64,000 nucleotides of DNA from Romanomermis culicivorax (taxonomy: Eukaryota > Nematoda > Enoplea > Mermithida > Mermithidae). A model generated the notes under the pieces. That model was not told the DNA's origin, made no database searches, and worked only from the letters and a program-made list of their open reading frames with translations. A program made the position numbers and the translations under genes. The stretch lies in assembly GCA_963922205.1 (NCBI GenBank), contig CAWUHX010000417.1, forward strand, positions 62,001-126,000, read 5' to 3'. Of the stretch, positions 1-11,179 are shown in pieces; the stretch's first letter is position 1, and every line of letters starts with the position of its first letter.

Positions 1-164
1 TTATGAAAAGTGTTTTTATTAAGTGAAGTTTAGCAGGATAACTGATTATTTTATTTTCCACCATTTAGAGAGAGAGAGCTATTCAGGGTCTCCTGAGCTA
101 TTTATAACCATTTGTTAAACCGTGCACAAAATTTGCATAGCTTGTTTATTAGGACGTACAATGC

Positions 165-293
165 GCCAAAGTAGCACGGGCGCCAAAGTGAGATACAGCT
201 TGGGTGCCAAAGTGAGACGAGGAGCCAAAGTAAGACGGGCGCCAAAGTGAGATGGGCGCCAAAGTGAGACGGGCGCCAAAGTGAGACACAATC
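165..293. repeat. Tandem array of a 15-17 bp unit (GCGCCAAAGTGAGAC)
   Basis: About seven degenerate units of the form GGGCGCCAAAGTGAGAC. The complementary orientation (CACTTTGGCGCCC) recurs at 7259-7312, so the two arrays face each other across channel copy A. A related unit (GGCGCCAAAACAG) occurs at 14703-14785. Confidence 0.85.
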
Positions 294-483
294 GGTCAGT
301 CACCTTTCATGGTCGTCCATATGGCACAGTCGGCCACACAGCATGGTCGGCCACTCGGTATACAACAACTTATTTAGATTCCCATGGAACGTCATTTATT
401 CATGCTTCATTAAGTATTAATAAGCAGAAATGGACGAGTAAACCCATCATTAACCATTTGATAGACGTTCCAATACCACGCCA

Positions 484-570
484 ATGGTAGTAGTAGCAGT
501 AGCAGTAGTAGTAGTAATAGAAGAAGTAGAAGTAGTAGTGATAGTAGTAGTTGTTGTTGTTGTAGTAACA
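484..570. repeat. GTA/GTT trinucleotide microsatellite
   Basis: Imperfect (GTA)n with GCA and GAA variants passing into (GTT)n, just downstream of exon 2 of channel copy A. Copy B has only a short relic near 12975. Confidence 0.9.
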
Positions 571-594
571 ATTACCCATTGAGAATTAACTTAC

Positions 595-3500
595 ACTCCA
601 TTAATACTATCTTGGCATAAATCTTCACAATCCTCGACTAAATAACTTGAACTGACCGTATTTTTGTACTCAATTATTTGACCATGTCGTTGGCATTTGT
701 ACGAAGGACGAATATTCTTCAAATATACGACTACTGTACTCATCAGAGTCACAGTTTGTACAGCATTCGACATATGCCATAATGGGAACACTGGTTTGTC
801 ATCCAAATAAACCATACCCGGCTTTTTCAAAACGTGGTCGTTTTCGATGATCTCTCTAATTGGTTTCCTCAAAGTATTGGTATAAACAAATGGTACATGC
901 ATTACGAGCGTTTGACCCATGTTAGGATTTGCTACCTGGAAAAGCAGTAAGGAATTTATACAGGACCTCACAACATTTTTTAATTTCACAGTAACGTGAT
1001 AAATTCACTTTCACATCATGAAAAATGCTAGGAACCCTAGCTCAAAGAGCTGTCTATTGTCGGTGAGACTTTCCAGTTTCGTAACATTTATTGTGGGAGT
1101 ATAATTTTTTTATAGTTCACGTATAAAACAGTCAAAATTTGGACTATGTGGGGAGAAGAAAGGTTTGTTTAGTACGAATGGCTTGAAGCTAGTACATACT
1201 AGGGTTAGAAAAACACAACAGTGATGCAAGGTCTAAGTTATCGTGACCAGACATTAGAGCACAGGGACAATAGAGCGCGGACATTAGAGTGCTGACACAT
1301 TAGAGCGCAGGGACCGCTTTCACTAAAGATACTTAAGCTCCAGCTGAGCTGCAGCTTAAGCTGCAGCTTAACTCTATATGTTATACCATTGTCGTTAAGC
1401 TGCAGCTCAGCACACAAAACATGTCGACAAAGTTAAGCTACAGCTGAGCTGCACCTTAACGGCAATGCTATAACATGGAGTTAAGCTGCAGCTTAAGCTG
1501 CAACTTAACTTTCTCGATTATGTTTTGTGTACGAGTTAAGCTGCGGCTGAGCTACACTTTAACTTTCCGTATAAAGAAATGTTTCCATGGTGCATTGCGC
1601 GGACTTTACCCGAAAACTTTTGTTCGCTTATCGATTTTTTCACAGTCATTAGTAGTGATTTGTCGAGTAGAAAAAAATTTCGCCATTTGTTTTAACTTTG
1701 CCAGTAGCTTGCGTAGGCAGTTTTGGAAGTTTGTCAAACTATTATTTATGTTTATATGTCAAAATGGACCAAAAAACGAGCGAACAAACGAAGAGCCAAA
1801 ACGCTCATCCCCGAGTTGACAGGCGAAATTTTTTCTGGTCGATTGAAAAAATCGATAATCGAACGAAAAGTTTTCGGGTAAAGTCGGTGCTATCCGCCAT
1901 GGAAGCATTTCTTTATACGGAAAGTTAAGGTGCAGCTCGGCTGTAGCTTAACTCGTACACAAAACATATCCAGAAAGTTAAGCTGCAGCTTAAGCTGTAG
2001 CTTAGCTCTATATGTTATAGCATTTCCGTTAAGGTGCAGCTCAACTGTAGTTTAAGTCGCTTTAGTGAAACCGGCCCCAGGACAATAGAGCGCAGTGGTA
2101 TTACAGTGCACTAAGCATTAGGGACGAAGAGTTAGCCTTCTTCTGATTGGTTGTAAATCAAGTCCAACCCCCTCATACAAACACGTTATTTACTCTATAG
2201 TATGTGGGTATTATCGGTTTTAACTAACAACTTCATTTGGAAAAGCCTCAACAGCACTGCGCCCTTCGGGCGCAGCTGCTGTACCCTACGCCTAAGCCTA
2301 AGGAAAATTTAAACTGAAAAATTTTCAGTATATTACCCTTTTAAAACGCATATAATGCATTTTCGACATCTCAAAAATTTTGACCAATCAACAAGGGGGC
2401 GATAATTTCGGCCAATCAAAAGAGGGCTAACGCTTCGTCCCTAATGCTTAGTTTACAGTGCAATACAATAGAGGGCAGAGACATGAGAGTGCAGGACAAT
2501 AGGGCACAGAAACAATAGATCAGAGCAAAATGAAAAAAACAGAAAGTAGATGATTTTTAAAATTACGAATTTCAGCTTAACATGCTTTCTTCACATTTTT
2601 TCATGACTCTGGAGACGTTCTCGTCAAAGCATTTTTCCATCATTGAGAATTTCTTTTTCTTATTTTACTTTTTTTACTTTTTTCCGTCTCCTATTTTTCA
2701 TATAATATCTTTTTCCTCGTTGTTGTCATTTTCTTCGGCTTTTCTTTTTTACTCTTTTCATATCTCGTTGTTCGTCCACTCTCTCATTACTCATATTCAT
2801 TTTTTATTCAGTCGCTCATATGGGGTTTACCTCTAATCTATTTTGTAAAAAATTTTTGTGAGTAGATAAACGGTGGAATCTTATTCGACTTGTTGGTGAA
2901 AAGATGGGGTATGCTAATCTCTCATAAAAAAGTTGTGAACTAGGCCAAAAATCTCAAATATTTGACCTTTGAATCTGTGAACCAAATTGTTTCATGTTTT
3001 ATTTTCGAATTCATCTTCAAATTCTAACTCGCATTCAGAATGACAAACGCAATTTTTTCGTCAGCTTTTCAAATAAAGCTGCTTGCTTAGTGTGCGTTTT
3101 TCACATTCAAAAACAATTTTAAATTCGCGTTCTTTGAAGACCAGGAAACGTTGGTCCGAAGAAAACAAGTTTTTTTCAAATGCACTCTAATCTCCCTGCG
3201 CTCTAATTTTATGCGCTATATTTTTCCGCCCTCTTAAATCCGGTCACCCATCTTCGGAGATTCTGGGGTATCCTATGGGAATGTGCTCCGCACTGCACAT
3301 AAACCTGACGGTCTAGGACAGTTACGCACTGCCACTTCGGTGCCAGACATTTCGGTGCCCGGCTGCTTCGCCTTTAGGCGATTCGGCGCCAGCCAATTTC
3401 ATATGCAATTTTTCATACCCGCGGAATAGAATGAATATTCATGTATTGGATAACGTATTTCCTGTCTAGGCGTCAAAATGTTGGAAGTTTTCCAAACTTT

Positions 3501-4864
3501 GATACACTGTAGCTATGCAAATTTCGGTTTTCAGGCTAAATGAAAGTTTTAGTGAAGTGCTACAAAGACCACAACTATTCTTTTGTCTAAAAGGAATTCA
3601 TTGAACCGATGAAGGCAGAGAAAAAGAGCGGAGCATGAGTGAAGGTAAAATTAATCTTGGAGTATCTGCTCCATATCCACTCCTTCATTTTTCTGTTTTT
3701 CTTTTATTTTTCGCAATTCAGTAAAACAGGAGTAACTTCCGAAAGAAAATTTTTTGCATCCTTTTTTTGTATCACACGCAGCGAGTAGGTTCGGAGCCTC
3801 CTGGGGGCAGTCTGATCAACACATTTTTTCGATTGGTGTTGCAAATGAACAAAGACTGGAAAACCACATAGTGAAAAATCGACATCTTTTATTCTAATTT
3901 TACTCTTGGATCTAGAATTATTCATTCTACACTTGCTTCACTTTCTGTAATATGAAGGTGGAGTAAGTTGGGAGACCGGGAGTAACACTCACGATCGCTT
4001 CTAGGATATGTTCTGCATACAATTTTTGTTCTGACTTTTTCCATATTTTGCTCCTTTGTTGCTCCAACGAGAGAATCTCGACACATTTTTCGCGATCTTT
4101 GCTCCACAGTTGCTCTTTTTCTGCTCTGAGAATGCTCCCAGCTTAGATTGGCCACATTCTGTGATACCAAAAAGTATACTTTCGTAAAAACTGCTCTCAC
4201 TCTGTTCGATATTCACTCCAGCATAGTTACGACGCTGCACAAAATTTAATTACTCCGCTCTCTATAATTTAGCCCTTGAAAATTCAACACTCACCCACTT
4301 TCCTGCAATGGGCTCCAGGACAATGCACATTTGTCCCTTCAGTTCATCAAAATATAATTTTCCCGGCTGGTGAGTAGTGTCATTCGAATCGACTTCGATG
4401 TTTCTATCAAAAAATCTTTCGTACAGTTTCCCCAAGTCCAGAATTGAATCTGAATATGTATGAATATGAGCGTGTACGTCCGTAATATTCAACATGGCAC
4501 AAGCGTCCATCAACACTTTATTTCTCATTTGGATATTGCACAAAACATTTAATACCATAGGATCGATCGTTCTCGTTTCATTGTTAATCATCACCCATTG
4601 GGACCAATGTTCGTAGCAAAATTTGATTTGTGGATAGAAAGCTTCGCCGGGCCAAGCGGGGCGGAATATCAATTTTGAAGCGTCAACGAATTTAGCGGTC
4701 ACTTCACCCGTGATTTGATAAAGAGCAACCAAAGAAGCCAAGCAGGTCACTGCGAACCAAAATGTGCAGGCCCTAACGGTCTTGGTTCTGGAAATATTGC
4801 TAAAACCGTCGATTGTTGTTTCCCGGAAAAATTCACTAGATACAAATTTTGTCATAAAGGCCAT
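595..4864 (-). CDS. DEG/ENaC (degenerin-type) channel subunit, copy A, 3' end outside window
   Basis: This is probably a plasma-membrane sodium or cation channel subunit of the degenerin/ENaC family. Exon 1 is 4864-4295 and exon 2 is 935-595; the last exon should lie left of the window. Exon 1 gives a short cytosolic N-terminus with ETTIDGFSNI (the family's gating motif, where His-Gly is usual), a first membrane helix (about residues 29-53) and the start of the extracellular domain. Exon 1 ends GGAAAGTGG before donor GTGAGT (phase 0). Exon 2 follows acceptor TTTTCCAG and ends GGAGT before GTAAGT (phase 2). Both exons have exactly the same length and phase as copy B, with about 95% residue identity in exon 1. 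I start at ATG 4864; the reading frame is open slightly further upstream but has no ATG there. Family assignment is firm mainly because copy B retains the diagnostic C-terminus. Confidence 0.75.
1245..3235. mobile_element. Foldback-like element with ACAATAGAGCGCAGGG terminal units
   Basis: Units of about 16 bp (ACATTAGAGCGCAGGG and variants) occur at 1245-1312, 2079-2135 and 2455-2535. The reverse complement (CTGCGCTCTAAT) occurs at 3180-3235. The middle (2580-2830) is pyrimidine-rich like the inner arm of the other foldback elements. A palindromic element (1309-2078) has inserted into the left array. The whole lies in intron 1 of channel copy A. Confidence 0.55.
1309..2078. mobile_element. 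Palindromic CAGCTTAAGCTG element, copy 1
   Basis: Ends are inverted: left GACCGCTTTCACTAAAG, right CTTTAGTGAAACCGGCCCC. Next to the ends are runs of TTAAGCTGCAGCTGAGCTGC interspersed with CAATGCTATAACATG. The centre (1575-1925) is unrelated and itself loosely palindromic around the ATGGTGCATT/ATGGAAGCAT segments. No coding capacity seen. Confidence 0.75.
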
Positions 4865-7258
4865 AATTATAGAAGACAATTGAGTAGAACACTAAATATT
4901 TTGTACTACACGATGTTACATATGTAGTAGAGTATTGTTTTGTCCATATTCGGAAACATGTTTTTGCCTTGTTCAGTTACGTCGAAGGCAAAATCTGTCT
5001 AAAAATAAGATCTATATATCGATGTCATTAAAACCTGATCACATGAGCCAGATATATCTTTTATTTATAGAAAGAAAAGGTGATATGATTGGGTTACAAC
5101 TTTTGTGACCATTCAGTATGTTTTAATTTTTGCAGAATGTCATATTCTGTATGAATCGTACTGATTAATCTAAGCAACTATTGTTAGACAGTCCTGCTAT
5201 ACTTACTACTTTAATTTGTTTCTTGTTTGATGTTTGCTTGACTCTCATTCGTGTAAATATATTTTTTATATTTAGTTTTTATTTATTTCCTCTTTACTTT
5301 TGCTATCATCTGTACTCATTTTTTCTACATATGCTTCTCTTGGGCTCGCTTTAAGATTTTCTTTATTCTACGTCCCCTTTTTTTACTCGTTCGTATCTTT
5401 TAAAAATTTACAGATTAAATACAGACAAAAACAAACGACTACGTTGTCATTTACGGTATGATGAGGGTATTACTAAATGTGATGATGAGTCTGCATGGTC
5501 AAGTATAGTTTTTTTTATTAAAAGTTAAGCAAAACGTATAAATAATCTAAAATGGGTTTTGTCTTTTGTTATCACGGAATGTACAAAATACCCCATTTGA
5601 CATCTTTTTTTCACCCACTTTAATTGGTTTTTCTATGAAAAATTGATGATATTCAAAAATTGCGGTTCACCATGATTCTGCATTGGTTTTTCTGTGCACT
5701 GCGTGGTGTGCCCGGTGCACAAATTGGGTCAAAAGGTTTATGCACTGCGAGAAAAAAATCTGCATCATCATCGCATGAATTCATATGATGCTCACTGTTG
5801 CTGATATTTGTGAAGAAAAAAATAGAAAACCAACCAAAAACTAAAGGAAAAAAATCCTAAATTGCCTAAAAAATCCACTGATGACATCTCTGTGATAGGT
5901 CAAAGGAAAAAACTTCGGACTGTATTTGATGTTTTTTCCTCCGGGCGAGAAGCGCCGGAAATTTTTTTGAAGTTCTATACTCTTGGACGCTGATAAATGG
6001 ATGTTTTCAAAATTTATTCCATGACTCAAGGTTAACTTTTTCTGTCTAGAATCATGGTCGGTGGAAGGATGTTTTCAATTAACTAACTTATATTCGAATA
6101 TCAGCTTGAAGAAAATGATGATTAGTAAATTGAGGCGAAAATGTTTAATAATTCAGGCAAGGATAAGAAGTTCCGGCCCGAAGGGCCGAAAATTTTTATT
6201 GGTTTTGATATTAGAATGCTGAAAAATTAATTTTGCCCACATTTATTTCCTGCATAAGCGGTCTAATTCTGCAGTCAATTACATCATTTTCCATACAGAA
6301 GAAAATGTAAAAATCACATTGAAAGCATTCAACTTAAAAACTTATATATGAAAATTGACTTCTGCTGCATAAAACAGCCTAAAAAATTTGTGCACGAGCT
6401 TCGAAAACTGTGCTCTGTGCACAAAAAACCCTGGCAGCAAGCATTAGATATTGTGAGATTCACTTATTTGACTTTAGTTAATGATTGCTTTCAGTGGGAA
6501 CTTCTCTTAATCGGTGGAAAACGACAGTCATGATCTGAGCTATTAACTGCATATAGTCCGTTTATTTTTGTATTGCAAATTCGGCAAGAGTAAGTTTCTT
6601 ATGGGCAGAGTTATCACAGATAAGAAAAATATTGCAATGATCTCAAAGCCATAGGATCATTAATAAAAATTTTTCAAGTACTGTCGAGAAGTGTATTTTG
6701 AAAAGAAATTTGGCTGCACCTCTGCTCCATTTGACATTTAAAAATGAATTTATTATGGTTGACTTACTTTTAACAGCTAGAGCAAACTACAGGAAATCTG
6801 GCGATACTGGAATAGTTATGTATTGATTTTAGGACGAATTCTGCAGCAATTCCGTTTTTTCCACAACATGGAATCATTGCTTTTTTCTCCATTGCAATGG
6901 GAACCTTTTTGGACGTCGCTAAAGTTAACCTAACTGGTCTATTGGTACTTTTTGGGTTCGATTTCGGAGAATCTATTCACTTATCCAGCAGTCCGTTCTA
7001 ACTATGGTTGTGATGGGTATCGTACAGAAAAAATTTCAGTGGCGTATGTGGGTAGTTATACCCACGGCCCGACTTGTTATTTCCACACTTCCAAGGTTGC
7101 AGAAAAAAGTGCCTTCGAAATCATCCTGTCTATCAACTTTTTTCACCTTTGACATCTTTCGTTTTTTCCTATACTTCCTATACAAAATATTCACCACTAA
7201 GACCTTAAGTACAACTCTCGTCTACTTTTTTCCCATATGGTGGCTGTCGCTGATGGTA

Positions 7259-7312
7259 AAGTCTTACTTTGGTGCCCATATCACTTTGGCGCCCATCTCA
7301 CATTGGCGCCCC
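7259..7312. repeat. Inverted partner of the GCGCCAAAGTGAGAC array
   Basis: Three units: TTACTTTGGTGCCC, TCACTTTGGCGCCC and TCACATTGGCGCCC. It starts within about 10 bp of the point where the paralogous sequence (19495) switches into the GAGCGATTCCCAA array. Confidence 0.85.
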
Positions 7313-7344
7313 GTCATAGTCTGTTTTTCGGCATTCACGCTGAT

Positions 7345-7495
7345 CATTTATTTGGGTGGATCCCCGTTCCCCAAAGGTGCTGTTTTCCTGAAATTCCTCT
7401 TTCCCCAAAGATGCTTTAAAACAAGCTTTGATTTCCCTTCTCCTCGGAAGTCCCTATTCCCCGAAATTGTCAAATAGCGTTTCCCCAAAAATAGA
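7345..7495. repeat. Degenerate TTCCCCAAAG tandem array
   Basis: Repeated TTCCCCAAAG, TTCCCCGAAA and CTCCTCGGAAG units spaced 15-30 bp apart, following the preceding array. No partner array was found nearby. Confidence 0.6.
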
Positions 7496-8259
7496 TGAAG
7501 GCTATTTTAGATTGCATTTTGTACAATTAATTTTCCCTCAGGACATTGTAAATTTGAGTTTTAAAAATTTAAGTTCAAAAAAAATTTTTTCCTATGAAAC
7601 ATTTGCACAGAATTCGCACACTAAAAAAATTAGTGCAATGTCATTGAATTTTTAATTATTGTCAAAAAATAAATTACAAAGATCTTTTTGTTAACTTTGT
7701 TACTAAATGAAATACTATGGTCAAAACGACATTTATTCTCGTCAATCATTGAAAATCAATTACTGATATGTGAGAGTGTGACAAATTCCAATTTTTTATC
7801 TGGATGGAATTTTCCTATTGCAATGAACATGGAATCATTGGACACAATCATTTATTTAAATAAGAAGTGATCCCAAATTATTTTATTGTGATACTAAATT
7901 CAATGAAACATAACTACCCCAAAAGGTACTTGACATATCGCTAGTAAGGCTGAATTTCAAACAGAAAAACAACGAAATTCTCTGCATTTTTTAGATTAGC
8001 ACAACATCAAAGAAAATCATATTTGGCCTGAGAAATGTTGGCATCTACTTGATCATATCGGGCCTCCCTTTGTCTGGGCCTTTCACATTGTGCTAATTGT
8101 CTGATGCGAACTTGATTAATGCGGTTTCTCTGCTGAAGCCAATCAGGAAACATATGCAATCGAGGGCGCGGATGACCAAAATCATGATTAATGTGATTAT
8201 GCGATCCTTTGGCATGATTTGTTGTGCACGGACCTGGCAAACGTATAAATGGTGTTTCT

Positions 8260-8800
8260 CTTTTCGAGCCCCCCCCCCCCCCGTTGGCGCGATGCGATCG
8301 CATGCGGATATTTTTAACCTCTTTCTGAAATGGGGACAAAACTTTGGACTGTTTCCCAAGTGGGGAAAAACATTTTCGGATGCAAGGTCGAAAATTCAAA
8401 AAATATTGTGGACGGAAAATACATGGCTACTGTGCCTCGCGCGTTTTAAAATGCAATGTCATACATGTGGGGGGAGGAGTGCCGTAGGAACCCCCACTAG
8501 CTTGGGCCATCCTATCATACATGTAATACCTCGGCCAGGCCGGGTAGGGGGGTCAGCCTGTCCTCGGGGGTTCCAGGTACCCAAAAATTTCATGGTTTTT
8601 CGATAAAAAAATATGAAAAAACAAGTTTTTTTCGAATTTTTCCCAAAAATTGGGGGAGGGTCAAAGCTGGGGGAAGGAAGACCCAACTTTGAGTGGGAGG
8701 GTTCCCCCCATCCCCCCTATTACATGTCTGCATCCTATAGATAGCTAGGCAAAGGGTGCCCCACCCTGGCTGGGACTATCGTACACCTAGGTTTGGGTTT
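8260..8800. repeat. GC-rich block with a poly-C run
   Basis: Begins near a 14-base C run (about 8269-8282) and continues with G-rich segments (8469-8480, 8545-8560, 8651-8720) unlike the AT-rich surroundings. It includes CCTATCATACATGTAATACC-type phrases reappearing in part near 8705-8790. No coding signal accepted. Possibly an old repeat insertion. Confidence 0.4.
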
Positions 8801-9004
8801 TTGGCTCATAGCGCACGATTGTACTCGATTTTCCAGCTCTCCCTCATACCCATACGCGTACGGTTAAGTATATTCAAATGCGGCCCGCAATGTGGCCGCA
8901 TGCGCATTTCTGGCTGAAGTATATTTTGAGAACCCGCATTTCAGCCGCACATTGGCAAGTCGCAAAACTGCTCCGCACGTGCGTACAGGTTAGTGTGTTC
9001 CCGG

Positions 9005-9086
9005 CTTAAGCCTAAGCCTAAGCCTAAGTCAAATTCTAAGCCTATGCCTAAATGTAACCGTAAGCCTATACCTAAACCTAAGCCCC
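9005..9086 (-). repeat. Short degenerate telomere-like array
   Basis: Plus strand CCTAAG units (complement of TTAGGC), perfect for about four units and then decayed (CCTATG, CCTAAA, CCTATA). Confidence 0.85.
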
Positions 9087-10144
9087 ACACAAATTTTTTG
9101 GAAGTTCGGGCAAAATGAGAGTTGACTACAAGAGCAAAAAATGATGTATTCTGAATAACGAATATTAGTCAATGTGATGGAATAAAAAATAGAATTGTAT
9201 ATGCTCGGGACACTAAGAATTAATACAGTATTCAAGATACGATACATTCGGTATATCGGTGTACCGATATATTCGGAATATGTCTACATTCGGGATACCC
9301 ATAAACTGCGTTTTGAGCAAGCAGAGAAATTTGCTTCCAAGAAGCACATGTATAGCATGTACACTTGCTTGTTAGATAAAATTAACTAAGTCCTGATGGG
9401 GGAATAATTTGTGGTCATTGAAGTAACCCTAATGACCACTCGAGTGATCACTGGTCATTCATGTGACTTTTTGGTCAAAAATCGTTCAAACAGCTGTCAA
9501 AAGTGTTTGATTCAGTGAATGATGTCTGGGCATCAGAATAAAATAAGTAACGGCTGGTCACTTGCTTAATGTCTTCATCACGAGTAGTAAAAATGATCAA
9601 CAAAACTAGAGTGACTGAGGTCCTTCAAGTGGCCAGTGTGACCAAATGTCACTGCAGTGATTTTGCCTCTAAAATTTGTGCAAAATCTTAATGGGAAGTT
9701 TAGTTCCCGTGGTTGAAGTCTACGACCTGCGTACAACTTAACCGAGAGCACTTAAGCTTTTATGTATAATTCAGGCTAAATTCAGCATATACATTTTTAT
9801 CGACAGTCTATCACAAGTAATTAGAAAAATCAATCGCTGTCTGTATGAAAAATTTTGACGAGTTCTATTCAGTGACGTATATTTCTGCAAGGTAAATTTG
9901 CATAGTGTTGCAGGTAAATTTGCATAGTAAATGTCTTGGGTTTCTTGCATTTACAAAAACATACTGTTGTACATGCTGGGTGTCTTCCGAACCGAAATTT
10001 CGATATCGGTAATGATGATTTCGATGTTTTTTTGCGAAAAAAAGTATAGGGGGCGTTTATATTCTTCTGGCTCTAGCTTTTATCCAGATGTTTTGTCGTT
10101 TAAATATCTTTGAGGATGTTTAAACGACAAAATGACATTCATCA

Positions 10145-10276
10145 GGGGCTGGTTTCATCAAAGAGACTTAAGCTTAACTCAGACACACAAAAAATATTGT
10201 CGAATTTAAAGCAGTTAAATTACAGCTTGAGCTACAGCTCAGCTTTAGCTTGAGTCTCTTTGGTGAAACTGGCCCC
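10145..10276. mobile_element. Palindromic CAGCTTAAGCTG element, short copy
   Basis: 132 bp with inverted ends (GGGGCTGGTTTCATCAAAG and CTTTGGTGAAACTGGCCCC) and very little interior. This is the minimal form of the family. Confidence 0.8.
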
Positions 10277-10986
10277 GGGAGAATTCACCCAATGACACAC
10301 GCAAGGAAAGAATTCTTGCAACTTGAAAAAAATCATTATCGCTTGAAAAATTTGTTTTCGAATGTTTTCGAGATGCATCGCGAAAAAAATTTGATGAAAC
10401 AATTTGTCGGTGTTCAACATTTTCTCAAGCGTCCCTTTTAATAACCTAATAATCCAGAGAAAAATGAAGACGCCATCATGAAACTAGTCAAGATGGTATC
10501 CTAAAGAACTCAAGATGGCATCTTGAAATGTAAGTCAAGATGGGCTAACAAAGCTAAATTTTTTTTGAAGTAACCTATCGGAAGCTTTGCTCTGACTCCA
10601 GTTTTTATACATACGGAGCTCTCTTTGAAATATTCCTGAGGCAAGGGCCAGCTTGAGGAGGGTGTCGTAGGATTTTAAGTGGCATGTTAAAAATGGGCGC
10701 ATTTTTGCATAACCTTCTAGAGATTTCTAAAAAAAATGTTGAAGACGCGGGTTTTTCACCTGAAGTGCAAAAATTTGGAAAATTGTTCAACTTTTTTTAC
10801 CTTAGCATGAAGTAAAAATTATCAGGGTTAGTATCCTTCATTTAACTTCTCGATACAAGCTTATAGACTTACAGAAATGTTAAAGAGTTGTTCTTGTCGA
10901 GCCTCATTGTTGCAAAATCATTGAGACTTGTAATGCCAAGCGATCCACATTTGATGCAATATTTTACGTGAATGCCTCTACTAAGA

Positions 10987-10987
<1 letters not shown>

Positions 10988-11022
<35 letters not shown>
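10988..11022. repeat. (AT)n microsatellite
   Basis: About 17 AT dinucleotides followed by a short ACATATATAACATC duplication, just downstream of channel copy B. Confidence 0.9.
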
Positions 11023-11027
<5 letters not shown>

Positions 11028-11179
11028 TAACATCATATATATAACATCATTCGGGCTAATGGCTGTGAAATGCTCAACATAACATGTATGATTTTGAAAT
11101 TAGTGTTTGGATAATAGATAATCTGTATATCAAATACAATAATTTTCCATTCTGCCTGCTATACATAAACAACCTGAAA

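Larger units (their letters stand above)
1..594. other. Left edge and partial intron of channel copy A
   Basis: By comparison with copy B this should be intron 2 of channel copy A. It contains a GA run (70-80), the GCGCCAAAGTGAGAC array and the trinucleotide microsatellite. No exon seen. Confidence 0.6.
295..7258. repeat. Segmental duplication unit A (contains channel copy A)
   Basis: Sequence from about 295 matches from about 12740, exons 1-2 match those of copy B, and about 4865-7255 matches about 17938-19495. The offset changes from about 12.44 kb at the left to 13.07 kb at exon 1 and 12.2 kb at the right, so insertions and deletions of repeats have occurred since duplication. Both ends are bordered by tandem arrays of the unit GCGCCAAAGTGAGAC in inverted orientation (165-293 and 7259-7312). 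Confidence 0.8.
4865..11179. other. Intergenic, between channel copies B and A
   Basis: 4865-7255 is the upstream region of copy A, alignable with 17938-19495. Beyond it come arrays, the GC-rich block, a degenerate telomere-like array and one short palindromic element. ORFs of 60-169 codons here lack splice context and protein-like composition, so I see no gene. Confidence 0.6.

Noticed and set aside
4865..4879. Upstream start for the channel genes (five codons earlier)
   Set aside because: The in-frame codon there is TTG in both copies; the first ATG (4864 and 17937) is the better start.
8097..8606. 169-codon ORF through the GC-rich block
   Set aside because: Crosses a poly-C run and antisense frames of similar length; composition is not protein-like and no splice sites fit.
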